In this document: piece by piece, positions 25,055-33,736 of the stretch | How positions within the stretch are numbered: the first letter of the stretch is position 1 | How the letters are laid out: each line of letters begins with the position of its first letter | Assembly: GCA_017391465.1 (NCBI GenBank) | Contig: JAFOYH010000020.1 | Location: 1-64,000 of the forward strand | DNA: 64,000 bases | Origin: Lachnospiraceae bacterium | GTDB taxonomy: Bacteria > Bacillota_A > Clostridia > Lachnospirales > Lachnospiraceae | Reading direction: 5' to 3' | The notes under the pieces: generated by a model | The model's input: only the letters and a program-made list of their open reading frames with translations | What the model was told of the DNA's origin: nothing | Databases searched by the model: none | Program-made: the position numbers and the translations under genes

Positions 25055-25810
25055 ATGACAATTCAGGAAATTCGCTTAGAATACGAACAATTAACTTCTG
25101 AGAATATTCGTTCGTTTATCGAAAAATATTCAGAAGATACACGTTCTGGTGTTCAAAAGCTCATTAAACAATGCCAGAATCGCATTCAAAAAGAAATGGA
25201 AGAAGAAATCAGACTTGAACACATGCTGATGTTTGAAAGAAAATATTATAAAACCTGTAACTTTGTATGTGGAATTGATGAAGCTGGACGAGGACCTCTT
25301 GCCGGTCCTGTTGTTGCCGCTGCTGTGATTTTACCTAAAAATCATAAGATTGCTTATCTGAATGATTCGAAACAATTAAGTGAAAAAAAACGTGAAGAAT
25401 TATTTGACAAGATTATGAGTGAAGCGCTGGCCGTTGGTGTAGGAATTGTTTCCCCAAAACGAATTGACGAAATTAATATATTACAGGCGACATATGAAGC
25501 GATGCGGGGGGCAATAAATCAATTGAAGATTCAACCGGAAATTTTATTAAATGATGCGGTTATAATTCCTGAAGTAAAAATACCTCAGGAAAAAATCATC
25601 AAAGGAGATGCAAAAAGTCTTTCCATTGCTGCTGCAAGTATTATTGCAAAAGTGACGAGAGATCGTATGATGAAAGACTATCACGAACTTTTTCCGGAAT
25701 ATGGATTCAACAAACATAAAGGATATGGCTCTAAGGAACATATTCAGTCGATTCAGCAGTATGGTCCTTCACCAATTCACAGACGAACATTTATAACACA
25801 CTTCATTTAA
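25055..25810 (+). CDS. rnhB: Ribonuclease HII
   Basis: Cleaves RNA in RNA-DNA hybrids and removes misincorporated ribonucleotides. The 251-residue product carries an N-terminal extension of about 70 residues, common in Firmicutes, then GIDEAGRGPLAGPVVAAAVIL with the first catalytic acids, and KSLSIAAASIIAKVTRDRMM. The C-terminal end YGPSPIHRRTF is typical. It is followed 24 bases on by yraN. Confidence 0.95.
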   Translation: MTIQEIRLEYEQLTSENIRSFIEKYSEDTRSGVQKLIKQCQNRIQKEMEEEIRLEHMLMFERKYYKTCNFVCGIDEAGRGPLAGPVVAAAVILPKNHKIAYLNDSKQLSEKKREELFDKIMSEALAVGVGIVSPKRIDEINILQATYEAMRGAINQLKIQPEILLNDAVIIPEVKIPQEKIIKGDAKSLSIAAASIIAKVTRDRMMKDYHELFPEYGFNKHKGYGSKEHIQSIQQYGPSPIHRRTFITHFI

Positions 25811-25834
25811 TCAAAAGATTAAGGAGGTATACAT

Positions 25835-26182
25835 ACGAATTCAAGAGATGTTGGAAAATTATTTGAAAATAAAGCTGAAGCTTATTTAAAATCCAAGGAT
25901 TATGTTATCCTTGATAAAAATTTTCATTGTCGTTACGGAGAAATAGATCTTATTGCCATATCTCCTGATCAAACCATAGTATTTGTAGAAGTAAAGTCAA
26001 GACATTCATGTTCTTATGGAAGTGCTGTAGAAGCAGTTACAGCTCATAAATGTGAAAAAATTCGAAAAACATCCAGATTTTATATTTATCAAAAAAAATT
26101 AGGATGGAATCGTAAGTATCGGTATGATGTGATTGTTTTTCAAAATGAACATATGAATCATATCATGAATGCATTTTATTAA
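25835..26182 (+). CDS. yraN: YraN/UPF0102 family nuclease-like protein with ACG start
   Basis: Small protein with a PD-(D/E)xK nuclease-type fold; its physiological role is unknown. The 115-residue frame shows the family motifs GKLFENKAEAYL, RYGEIDLIA and VFVEVKSRHS, so the coding sequence is intact. No ATG, GTG or TTG exists in frame before them. The only codon well placed behind AAGGAGG (25821-25827) is ACG at 25835, 7 bases away, followed by AAT TCA AGA, where relatives start MNxR. Either a rare ACG start is used or the ATG has been lost by one T-to-C change or base-call error. It follows rnhB as in many genomes. Confidence 0.82.
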   Translation, partial: TNSRDVGKLFENKAEAYLKSKDYVILDKNFHCRYGEIDLIAISPDQTIVFVEVKSRHSCSYGSAVEAVTAHKCEKIRKTSRFYIYQKKLGWNRKYRYDVIVFQNEHMNHIMNAFY

Positions 26183-26214
26183 ATAGCTAAATATAAATGG
26201 AGAAGTTAAAGTTT

Positions 26215-27042
26215 ATGAAAGAACACATGAATTTTGAAATTATAAATTGGGATTCACCTATTCCTGTCATACAATATCAATCATTAATGAATACCGGATG
26301 TGTTGAACATGGTTTTTCAACGCGTCTGGGCGGAGTAAGTAAAGGCGTATTTTCATCAATGAATCTATCCTATACTCGCGGGGATGATCACCAAAAGGTG
26401 ACTGAAAACTTTCAAAGATTTTGCCATACACTTCACATAGATTGGAAAAAAATAGTTTCAACAGATCAGACGCACACTGCAAATGTTCGTGTCGTTACTG
26501 AAGCAGATGCAGGTCATGGAATCATTTCACCCAAACGTTTTTTTAATGTTGACGGTCAGGTGACAAATGTTCCAGGATTGCCATTAATTTCTTATCATGC
26601 CGATTGTGTACCATTGTTTTTTGTTGATCCTGTAAAAAAAGCTATTGGATTATCTCATTCTGGATGGAAAGGCACAGTACAGAGAATTGGTGCAAATACA
26701 ATTAAATCAATGAAGGATAATTTTGGATCAAATCCTAAAGACATTATTGGTGTTATTGGACCATCAATTTGTCAGGAATGTTATGAAGTCAGCGCAGATG
26801 TTGCACTGGCATTTAAAAAAGAATTTCGTATGTCTGACCAATTGATGTATGAAAAACCAAATCATAAATTTCAATTAAACTTATGGGAAGCTAATTATCA
26901 GGTAATGACAGATTCAGGAATGCTTCCTGAACATATAACAATAACAAAATGGTGTACAGGATGCCACTCGGATCTTTTATGGTCACATCGTAAAAATGGA
27001 AATGAACGTGGCAGTCTTGCCGCATTTTTATGTTTAAAGTAA
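26215..27042 (+). CDS. pgeF: Purine nucleoside phosphorylase/polyphenol oxidase (YfiH/YlmD-type)
   Basis: Laccase-domain family enzyme; members cleave purine nucleosides and edit peptidoglycan precursors. The 275-residue product has HGFSTRLGGVSKGVFSSMNL near the N-terminus and metal-site motifs SYHADCVPLFF and GLSHSGWKGTVQRI. I chose the ATG at 26215 because TGGAGAAG (26198-26205) lies 9 bases upstream; the in-frame ATG at 26197 overlaps that site. It lies 32 bases after yraN and 30 bases before the DUF512 gene, with no terminator, so the group may be one transcript. Confidence 0.88.
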   Translation: MKEHMNFEIINWDSPIPVIQYQSLMNTGCVEHGFSTRLGGVSKGVFSSMNLSYTRGDDHQKVTENFQRFCHTLHIDWKKIVSTDQTHTANVRVVTEADAGHGIISPKRFFNVDGQVTNVPGLPLISYHADCVPLFFVDPVKKAIGLSHSGWKGTVQRIGANTIKSMKDNFGSNPKDIIGVIGPSICQECYEVSADVALAFKKEFRMSDQLMYEKPNHKFQLNLWEANYQVMTDSGMLPEHITITKWCTGCHSDLLWSHRKNGNERGSLAAFLCLK

Positions 27043-27072
27043 TACTTTATGAGGTCTTAGAAAGGAACTATC

Positions 27073-28389
27073 ATGGAAAAAGGTCATAAAATAGCAAAAA
27101 TTCTTCCTGGGAGTATTGGAGAAGAACTTGAACTTGAAGTCGGTGATCTGATTCTTGCTGTCAATAATCAGACCGTTGAAGATGTTTTCGATTATCAGTT
27201 CTTAATCAATGATGAATATATTGAATTATCGGTTCTTAAGAAAAATGGCGAAGAGTGGATTCTTGAAATTGACAAAGATGAAGATGAAGATCTTGGAATT
27301 CAATTTGAATCAAACCTTATGGACGAATATCATTCCTGTACGAATAAATGTATTTTCTGCTTTATTGATCAATTGCCTCAGGGAATGCGTTCAACCATGT
27401 ATTTCAAGGACGATGATTCCAGACTATCATTTCTTCAGGGCAATTATATTACATTAACAAATATGAAAGATAAAGATTTAGATCGTATTATCAAATATAA
27501 TCTTTCACCAATAAATATATCTGTGCATACAACAAATCCGGAACTTCGGTGTATGATGCTGCATAATCGATTTGCTGGAAAAATCAATGAACAAATTCAG
27601 AAGCTTTATAATGCGGGAACCATCATGAACGGGCAAATTGTTTTATGTAAAGGTATTAATGATGGTGAAGAATTAAAACGTACAATTCGTGATTTGAGTT
27701 CATTTCTTCCTTATATGGAAAGTTTGTCGGTTGTACCTGTTGGAATCAGTAAACACCGTGAGGGTTTGTTTCCATTAGAACCATTTACTAAAGAAGATGC
27801 AGAAAAAGTACTGGATATTATTCATTCATTTCAGAATCAATTTATGGAAGAATATGATACGCACTTCGTACATGCAAGTGATGAATGGTATGTCCTGGCT
27901 GAACGACCATTGCCGGATGAAGATAATTATGATGGTTATGTTCAATTAGAAAATGGTGTGGGTATGCTTCGGCTTCAAGAACAGGAATTTCATGAAGCAT
28001 TGGCATCTGCTGAAATACCACCATCTTCGGTACATGCAAAAGAATGTACAATTGTTACCGGAAAACTGGCAGGTTCGTTTTTAAAAGAATTGGTATGTGA
28101 TTTCAATGAGAGATATCCTAATATTCACGTGAACGTTGAAGAAATTACGAATGATTTTTTTGGACCTCGAATTACTGTATCCGGTTTACTTACCGGTCAG
28201 GACATTATCAATCAGTTGAAAAATAAAAAACTCGGTGAGGAGCTTTTGTTACCGATAAATGTATTACGAAGCGGTGAAGATGTTTTACTTGATGACATCC
28301 ATTTGAATGAGATTGAAAAAACTTTACAAGTACCGATTCGTATTGTAAAATCAAACGGAAAAGATTTGTTTGATGCGCTTATTTCATAG
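27073..28389 (+). CDS. Radical SAM-like DUF512 protein with N-terminal PDZ-type domain
   Basis: The biological substrate is not known. The 438-residue product begins with a PDZ-type module (about 1-65, containing ILPGSIGEELELEVGDLILAVN), then an iron-sulfur motif CTNKCIFCFIDQLP (C-x3-C-x2-C, starting near 91) and a barrel, then the DUF512 C-terminal half (from about 290, including VTGKLAGSFL and LLPINVLRSGEDVLLDD). Genes of this type precede der in many Clostridia, as here, suggesting a link to ribosome assembly or translation, which is inference. GAAAGGA precedes the ATG. Confidence 0.85.
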   Translation: MEKGHKIAKILPGSIGEELELEVGDLILAVNNQTVEDVFDYQFLINDEYIELSVLKKNGEEWILEIDKDEDEDLGIQFESNLMDEYHSCTNKCIFCFIDQLPQGMRSTMYFKDDDSRLSFLQGNYITLTNMKDKDLDRIIKYNLSPINISVHTTNPELRCMMLHNRFAGKINEQIQKLYNAGTIMNGQIVLCKGINDGEELKRTIRDLSSFLPYMESLSVVPVGISKHREGLFPLEPFTKEDAEKVLDIIHSFQNQFMEEYDTHFVHASDEWYVLAERPLPDEDNYDGYVQLENGVGMLRLQEQEFHEALASAEIPPSSVHAKECTIVTGKLAGSFLKELVCDFNERYPNIHVNVEEITNDFFGPRITVSGLLTGQDIINQLKNKKLGEELLLPINVLRSGEDVLLDDIHLNEIEKTLQVPIRIVKSNGKDLFDALIS

Positions 28390-28426
28390 TGCGCAGGATT
28401 TAATAAATAAAAGGAGAATACAATTT

Positions 28427-29752
28427 ATGAGTAAGCCAATCGTAGCCGTTGTAGGACGTCCAAATGTTGGTAAATCCACATTGTTTAATGTTCTTGCCGG
28501 CAAAAAGATTTCAATTGTTAAAGATACTCCGGGCGTAACACGTGACCGTATTTATGCTGATGTTACATGGTTAGATAAACAGTTTACAATGATCGATACG
28601 GGCGGTATTGAACCGGAAAGCAGTGATCTCATTTTAACAAGTATGCGTGAACAGGCTGAAATTGCCATTGCCACAGCAGACGTCATTATGTTTGTTACAG
28701 ATGTTCAGCAGGGGGTAGTTGATGCGGATTATGATGTTGCTGATTTACTTCGCCGTTCCGGCAAACCTGTCGTTCTAGTTGTAAATAAAGTGGACAGTTT
28801 CCAGAAATATGAAGCAGATATTTATGAATTCTATAATCTTGGCATTGGTGATCCGTTTGGGGTATCTGCAGCATCCCATCTTGGACTTGGTGATATGTTA
28901 GATGAAGTCATTAAATATTTCCCTGATAATTCGGCGGAAGAAGAAGAGGACGATCGTCCGAGAATCGCCATTATTGGTAAACCAAATGTTGGAAAATCTT
29001 CTTTGATCAACAAATTATGTGGTGAACAGCGTTCTATTGTATCGAATATTGCTGGTACGACAAGAGATGCGATTGATACAGTTGTTAAATATAATGGACA
29101 GGAATACGTTTTCATTGATACTGCAGGAATTCGCAGAAAAAACAAAATTAAGGAAGATATTGAAAGATATAGTATTATTCGTGCCGTTTCTGCTGTAGAA
29201 CGTGCGAATGTTGTTCTTCTTATGATTGATGCAACGGAAGGTGTTACTGAACAGGACGCTAAAATTGCCGGAATTGCTCACGAACGTGGCAAGGGTGTCA
29301 TCATTGCTGTAAATAAATGGGATGCAATTGTTAAAGATGATAAGACAATTTATGAGCACACAAAAAAAATTCGTGAGACATTAGCTTACATGCCATATGC
29401 AGAACTTGTATTTATTTCGGCAATGACAGGACAGCGTATTTCTAAATTATATGAACTCATTGATATGGTTATTCAGAATCACTCCCTTCGTGTTGGAACA
29501 GGTGTCCTTAATGAAATTATGGCAGAAGCTGTTGCGCTCAAACAGCCACCTTCAGACAAAGGCAGACGTTTAAAACTTTACTATATTACACAGGTTGCGG
29601 TAAAACCACCGACATTTGTAATATTTGTAAACGATAAAGAATTAACACATTTTTCATATACACGTTATATCGAAAACAAGATTCGTGAATCCTTTGGATT
29701 CCGTGGCACACCTTTGAAATTTATTATAAGGGAGAGAAAGGATAACAAATAA
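28427..29752 (+). CDS. der: Ribosome biogenesis GTPase Der (EngA)
   Basis: Double-GTPase required for 50S assembly. The 441-residue product has two G domains: GRPNVGKST (about 9-17) with DTPG, and GKPNVGKSS (about 184-192) with DTAG, followed by the KH-like domain (about 355-441). AAAGGAG sets the ATG at 28427; the longer frame to 28370 runs into the upstream gene. plsY follows with a gap of two bases. Confidence 0.97.
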   Translation: MSKPIVAVVGRPNVGKSTLFNVLAGKKISIVKDTPGVTRDRIYADVTWLDKQFTMIDTGGIEPESSDLILTSMREQAEIAIATADVIMFVTDVQQGVVDADYDVADLLRRSGKPVVLVVNKVDSFQKYEADIYEFYNLGIGDPFGVSAASHLGLGDMLDEVIKYFPDNSAEEEEDDRPRIAIIGKPNVGKSSLINKLCGEQRSIVSNIAGTTRDAIDTVVKYNGQEYVFIDTAGIRRKNKIKEDIERYSIIRAVSAVERANVVLLMIDATEGVTEQDAKIAGIAHERGKGVIIAVNKWDAIVKDDKTIYEHTKKIRETLAYMPYAELVFISAMTGQRISKLYELIDMVIQNHSLRVGTGVLNEIMAEAVALKQPPSDKGRRLKLYYITQVAVKPPTFVIFVNDKELTHFSYTRYIENKIRESFGFRGTPLKFIIRERKDNK

Positions 29753-29754
29753 TT

Positions 29755-30384
29755 ATGTTATTAGATATTTTTCTTTGCTTAGTTGTTGGATACGTTTTCG
29801 GATGTTTTCAAACAGGCTATTTTTACGGCAAGTCTAAAGGAATTGATATTCGTAACTATGGCAGCGGAAATGCGGGAACAACGAATACATTACGTGTGTT
29901 GGGCAAAAAAGCCGGATATATTACGTATCTTGGTGATGCTTTGAAAGCTATTTTTGCAATTTTACTTATTAAATATGTTATTTATGGACAATTAATTATA
30001 CCATCAATGGATTTTCATCTTTTGCTGGCATATACGGGGCTTGGTGTTGCATTTGGGCATAATTATCCGTTTTACTTGAACTTTAAAGGTGGAAAAGGGA
30101 TTGCAACAACCTCAGGTGTTATGCTGGCGTTGGATATTCGTATCGGATTGATTGGTATCATTGGTTTCTTTATTATCTTTTTTGCAACACGCTATGTATC
30201 GGTTGGATCACTATATATGAGTATTGTATTTCCAATTTGTGTACTTGTATTTTATCCTGGTGAATGGCATCTTTTTATTGTTAGTGTTGTATTTTGGCTT
30301 ATGGCGTGGATGAGACATCGTGAGAATATTAAACGTCTTATGACCGGTACAGAAAATCGTTTTGAACGTAAAAAAAAGAAATAA
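29755..30384 (+). CDS. plsY: Acyl phosphate:glycerol-3-phosphate acyltransferase PlsY
   Basis: Membrane enzyme making lysophosphatidate from PlsX-derived acyl phosphate. The 209-residue product has about five membrane segments and the conserved cytoplasmic loops RNYGSGNAGTTNTLRVLGKKAG, GHNYPFYLNFKGGKGIATTSG and the basic end MAWMRHRENIKRLMTGTENRF. It starts 2 bases after der, so it is translated from the same message. The usual neighbour gpsA is absent here. Confidence 0.96.
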   Translation: MLLDIFLCLVVGYVFGCFQTGYFYGKSKGIDIRNYGSGNAGTTNTLRVLGKKAGYITYLGDALKAIFAILLIKYVIYGQLIIPSMDFHLLLAYTGLGVAFGHNYPFYLNFKGGKGIATTSGVMLALDIRIGLIGIIGFFIIFFATRYVSVGSLYMSIVFPICVLVFYPGEWHLFIVSVVFWLMAWMRHRENIKRLMTGTENRFERKKKK

Positions 30385-30404
30385 TTTATCCTCTTGAAAA
30401 ATGA

Positions 30405-30433
30405 TTGACTTTTATTCATAAATGTTTTATATT
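30405..30433 (+). promoter_or_regulatory. Sigma-A promoter for the ABC importer operon
   Basis: TTGACT (30405-30410) and TATATT (30428-30433) with a 17-base spacer. The tandem repeat TTCAACGC (30442-30449 and 30450-30457) lies right at the predicted start of transcription. Confidence 0.78.
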
Positions 30434-30498
30434 AGTATTAATTCAACGCTTCAACGCTTTTTGGTGTTAAAGTGATTAAAAGAAAAGAGGATGAAAAC

Positions 30499-31473
30499 AT
30501 GAAAAAGACACTTGCAACTTTACTTGCAGGAATCATGGTTGTCGCTTCTTTGACAGCTTGTGGTTCCAACTCAAAAGAAACAACGACTACGAGTACGGCT
30601 TCGGACGAAACATCTTATAAAATTGGTGTTTTACAGTTGGTTGAACATGCTGCTTTAGATGCTTCAAATGAAGGTTTTGTAGCAGCTTTAAATGATGCCG
30701 GTATTTCTTATACAATTGATCAGCAGAATGCTCAGAATGACCAGACAGCTTGTCAGACCATTGCAGAAAAATTGGTTAATGATGGCAATGATCTTATTCT
30801 TGCCATTGCTACACCGGCTGCACAGGCAGTAGCAGGTGTTACATCAGATATTCCTGTTGTGGGTACAGCAATTACAGATTTTGCTGCTTCCGGTCTTGTT
30901 AATTCCAATGATGCTCCTGGCGGTAATGTAACAGGTTCTTCGGATTTAACACCAGTTGAAGCACAGATCAGTTTACTTAAGAAAGTTTGTCCAGATGCAA
31001 AAACAATTGGTATTCTTTTCTGTTCCGCAGAAAGTAATTCGGATATTCAGGTGTCAATGGCTAAAGAGGCTTGTAATGCTGCAGGTCTTGCATATGAAGA
31101 ATTTGCAGTTGCAAGTTCCAATGAAATTCAGTCTGTTGTTGAATCTGCTGTTGGTAAAGTAGATGCATTATATTGTCCAACAGATAATACAATTGCTGCA
31201 GGTATGGCAACAGTAGCTATGGTAGCAAATGATAATATGCTTCCTGTTGTTGCTGGCGAAGAAGGTATGGTAACTGCTGGTGGTCTTTGTACATATAGTA
31301 TTGATTATTATGAATTAGGATATCTGGCAGGTCAGATGGCTGTTCGTATTCTTACAGAAGGTGCAGATCCTGCTGAAATGCCAATCGAATATTATCCAGA
31401 AGAAAAATGTACATTTATTGGCAATGAAGACACAGCCGCAACATTGGGAATTGATATTTCCGGACTTGAATAA
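30499..31473 (+). CDS. ABC transporter substrate-binding lipoprotein (ABC_sub_bind, TrpX-like)
   Basis: Extracellular binding protein of an importer. The 324-residue product has a lipoprotein signal peptide with lipobox LTAC (Cys21), a low-complexity Thr/Ser linker, then a two-lobed domain of the PF04392 type (YKIGVLQLVEHAALDASNEGFVAALND). Family members are often annotated for tryptophan or other aromatic amino acids, but no T-box or other specificity element is visible, so the ligand is unknown. The ATG at 30499 follows AAAGAGG by 8 bases. A terminator-like hairpin after the gene probably boosts it relative to permease and ATPase. Confidence 0.88.
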   Translation: MKKTLATLLAGIMVVASLTACGSNSKETTTTSTASDETSYKIGVLQLVEHAALDASNEGFVAALNDAGISYTIDQQNAQNDQTACQTIAEKLVNDGNDLILAIATPAAQAVAGVTSDIPVVGTAITDFAASGLVNSNDAPGGNVTGSSDLTPVEAQISLLKKVCPDAKTIGILFCSAESNSDIQVSMAKEACNAAGLAYEEFAVASSNEIQSVVESAVGKVDALYCPTDNTIAAGMATVAMVANDNMLPVVAGEEGMVTAGGLCTYSIDYYELGYLAGQMAVRILTEGADPAEMPIEYYPEEKCTFIGNEDTAATLGIDISGLE

Positions 31474-31491
31474 TTAAATCATTTAATAATA

Positions 31492-31530
31492 CTCCGGCAA
31501 ATAGTTCATTTGTTTGCCGGAGATCTTTTT
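31492..31530 (+). terminator. Intra-operon terminator after the binding-protein gene
   Basis: A 10-bp stem CTCCGGCAAA/TTTGCCGGAG (31492-31501/31513-31522) followed by ATCTTTTT. Its position between binding protein and permease is typical of partial termination. Confidence 0.8.
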
Positions 31531-31641
31531 ATTTATATAACATAGAATGTTAGAAACATGCATAACGTTCAAATAAAATAATGTTTTTTCCTTATATAGT
31601 AGATTCAAAGAAACAAATACAATCAAAAGGAGAGAAGATCC

Positions 31642-32568
31642 ATGAATATCAGTGGAATTTTATTGGCTTTTCAGGGAGCTGCATCTCAGGGGATTCTCTG
31701 GGGTATTTTTGTACTTGGCGTTTATATTACATACAAAATCCTGGATATTGCAGATTTGACCGTTGATGGAAGTTTTGCATTAGGCGGATGTGTATGTGCT
31801 GCTTTAATTGTTACATATGGTGTAAATCCTGTCGCGGCATTATTGATTGCAACACTTGCTGGTGTTATAGCAGGTGCAATTACAGGATTTTTACATACCG
31901 TATTTGAAATTCCTGCAATTCTTGCGGGGATTTTGACTCAAATATCTTTATGGTCGATCAATCTTCGTATCATGGGAAAAAGTAATATTCCTTTATTAAA
32001 ATCCCCTACTATTTTCTCTGGTTTAATTGAAAATGCAGGTATGAAAAACTCTCTTGCAGCTGCAGTCATTGGTGTCCTTATTGTCGTTGCAGTTATTGGG
32101 ATTTTATATTGGTTTTTTGGAACAGAAATTGGTTCTGCACTCCGAGCAACTGGTAACAACGAAGATATGATTCGAGCACTTGGTGTGAATACAAAATTTA
32201 CAAAAATGATTGCATTAATGATGGCAAATGGTCTTGTTGGTATGTCAGGCGCACTTGTTTGTCAGAGTCAGAAATATGCGGATATCGGTATGGGTACGGG
32301 TGCGATCGTCATAGGTCTTGCTGCCATTGTTATTGGCGATGTACTTTTCGGAAAAGTACGTAATTTTGCTTGTAGATTAGCTTCGGGTGTTATTGGATCC
32401 GTTGTTTATTTTTTAATCCGTGCTATTGTTCTTCAACTTGGCATGGATGCAAATGACATGAAGATGTTGTCTGCAATCATTGTAGCACTTGCTTTATGTG
32501 TTCCTTTTGCAATGGAAAAATATCGTTTAAAACACAGTTATTCCGAAGGAGGCGAGGAAGATGCTTAA
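31642..32568 (+). CDS. ABC transporter permease (branched-chain/sugar LivH-like superfamily)
   Basis: Integral membrane component of the importer. The 308-residue product has about eight to nine hydrophobic segments and the family stretch GSALRATGNNEDMIRALGVNTKFTKMIALMMANGLVGMSGAL, which contacts the ATPase. It overlaps the ATP-binding gene by 8 bases, so the two are translationally coupled. AAGGAG precedes the ATG. No separate strong promoter is evident in the 168-base gap after the binding-protein gene. Confidence 0.9.
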   Translation: MNISGILLAFQGAASQGILWGIFVLGVYITYKILDIADLTVDGSFALGGCVCAALIVTYGVNPVAALLIATLAGVIAGAITGFLHTVFEIPAILAGILTQISLWSINLRIMGKSNIPLLKSPTIFSGLIENAGMKNSLAAAVIGVLIVVAVIGILYWFFGTEIGSALRATGNNEDMIRALGVNTKFTKMIALMMANGLVGMSGALVCQSQKYADIGMGTGAIVIGLAAIVIGDVLFGKVRNFACRLASGVIGSVVYFLIRAIVLQLGMDANDMKMLSAIIVALALCVPFAMEKYRLKHSYSEGGEEDA

Positions 32569-33355
32569 TATATCTCATGTAAGTAAAACATTTAATAAAG
32601 GTACAATCAACGAAAAGAAAGCACTTCGAAATATCAGCCTTCATTTAGAACCTGAAGATTTTGTTACGATTATTGGAGGTAATGGTGCCGGTAAATCAAC
32701 AATGCTTAATATGATTGCAGGTGTATATCCGATTGATTGTGGTATCATTGAGCTGGATGGTATTAATATTTCCAGATTACCTGAACATTCTCGTGCAGCA
32801 TACCTTGGACGTGTATTTCAGGATCCTATGCGTGGCACAGCAGCTGACATGGAAATCCAGGAAAACTTAGCCCTGGCACTTCGAAGAGGAAATAGCAGAG
32901 GTCTTCGCTGGGGTATTGGAAAAAATGAAAAAGACCAGTATAAAGAGCTTTTAACACGCCTTGATTTGGGATTGGAAACGCGTCTTTCATCCAAAGTAGG
33001 TCTTCTTTCCGGTGGTCAGCGTCAGGCTCTTACATTGTTAATGGCTACACTTAAAAAACCAAAATTATTATTACTTGATGAACATACTGCAGCACTTGAC
33101 CCAAAAACTGCAAGTAAAGTATTAGATATTACGGAAGAAATTGTGAATGAAAATAAATTGACAGCGCTCATGGTTACTCATAATATGAAAGATGCTATAC
33201 GTTTGGGAAATCGTCTGATTATGATGCATGAAGGACGTATTATCTATGATGTACGCGGCGAAGAGAAGAAAAAACTTCAGGTAAGCGATCTTCTCGAAAA
33301 ATTCGGTCAGGCGAGTGGTGGCGAATTCGCAAACGATCGTATGTTATTATCTTAA
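32561..33355 (+). CDS. ABC transporter ATP-binding protein
   Basis: Cytoplasmic ATPase that powers the importer. The 264-residue product has Walker A GGNGAGKSTMLN (about 40-51), signature LLSGGQRQALTLLMA, and Walker B KLLLLDEHTAALDPKTAS, with a switch histidine in MVTHNMKDA. It overlaps the permease start region by 8 bases and is followed by a terminator, closing the three-gene operon. Only one ATPase is encoded, so it presumably works as a homodimer. Confidence 0.93.
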   Translation: MLNISHVSKTFNKGTINEKKALRNISLHLEPEDFVTIIGGNGAGKSTMLNMIAGVYPIDCGIIELDGINISRLPEHSRAAYLGRVFQDPMRGTAADMEIQENLALALRRGNSRGLRWGIGKNEKDQYKELLTRLDLGLETRLSSKVGLLSGGQRQALTLLMATLKKPKLLLLDEHTAALDPKTASKVLDITEEIVNENKLTALMVTHNMKDAIRLGNRLIMMHEGRIIYDVRGEEKKKLQVSDLLEKFGQASGGEFANDRMLLS

Positions 33356-33368
33356 GAATGATTTATAT

Positions 33369-33412
33369 ACACCATCGATATAATTATAAAAAGATTATTC
33401 GGTGGTGTTTTC
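33369..33412 (+). terminator. Terminator after the ABC operon
   Basis: ACACCATCGA/TCGGTGGTGT (33369-33378/33399-33408), a 10-bp stem with one G-T pair and a 20-base loop, followed by TTTTCTTT. It overlaps possible upstream starts of the next small gene. Confidence 0.65.
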
Positions 33413-33446
33413 TTTGAATAAAGATTTAAAACGGGAGATCGATCGA

Positions 33447-33686
33447 ATGCGTTTTCAAAGCAGTGAATCAAATAGAAATACTTCTTATAATCAAAACGGG
33501 TTAAATCCGGCCATATGTATTTTGTTTCGATGGTTTCTTGCTTTTTCTTTATTTGTCTGCGGTATTTTATTTCCAGAAATGAGTGATGCGATTCTGCCTA
33601 AAGAATTAAAAGAGTTACCCGTATATATATCTATTGATTATAATTGGAATGATCTTACGGATTTTATGGACAGTATGGCAAATTAA
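33447..33686 (+). CDS. Small single-span membrane protein, function unknown
   Basis: I do not recognise this gene. The 79-residue product has one hydrophobic segment (AICILFRWFLAFSLFVCGILF, about 22-42) with a polar N-terminus and an acidic C-terminal part. The ATG at 33447 has GGGAG (33433-33437) 9 bases upstream. A TTG at 33414 with GGTGG upstream, or the GTG at 33402, would add 11 or 15 residues, but those starts lie in the terminator. It precedes the TIGR03960 radical SAM gene by 50 bases. Confidence 0.55.
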   Translation: MRFQSSESNRNTSYNQNGLNPAICILFRWFLAFSLFVCGILFPEMSDAILPKELKELPVYISIDYNWNDLTDFMDSMAN

Positions 33687-33736
33687 TAAAGAATATGATA
33701 TACTTTTAATGCAATGCGTAGGAAAAGGAGAATACT

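Noticed and set aside
30499..33355. The ABC operon as a novel system
   Set aside because: All three parts have standard motifs and order for an importer; only the ligand is unknown.
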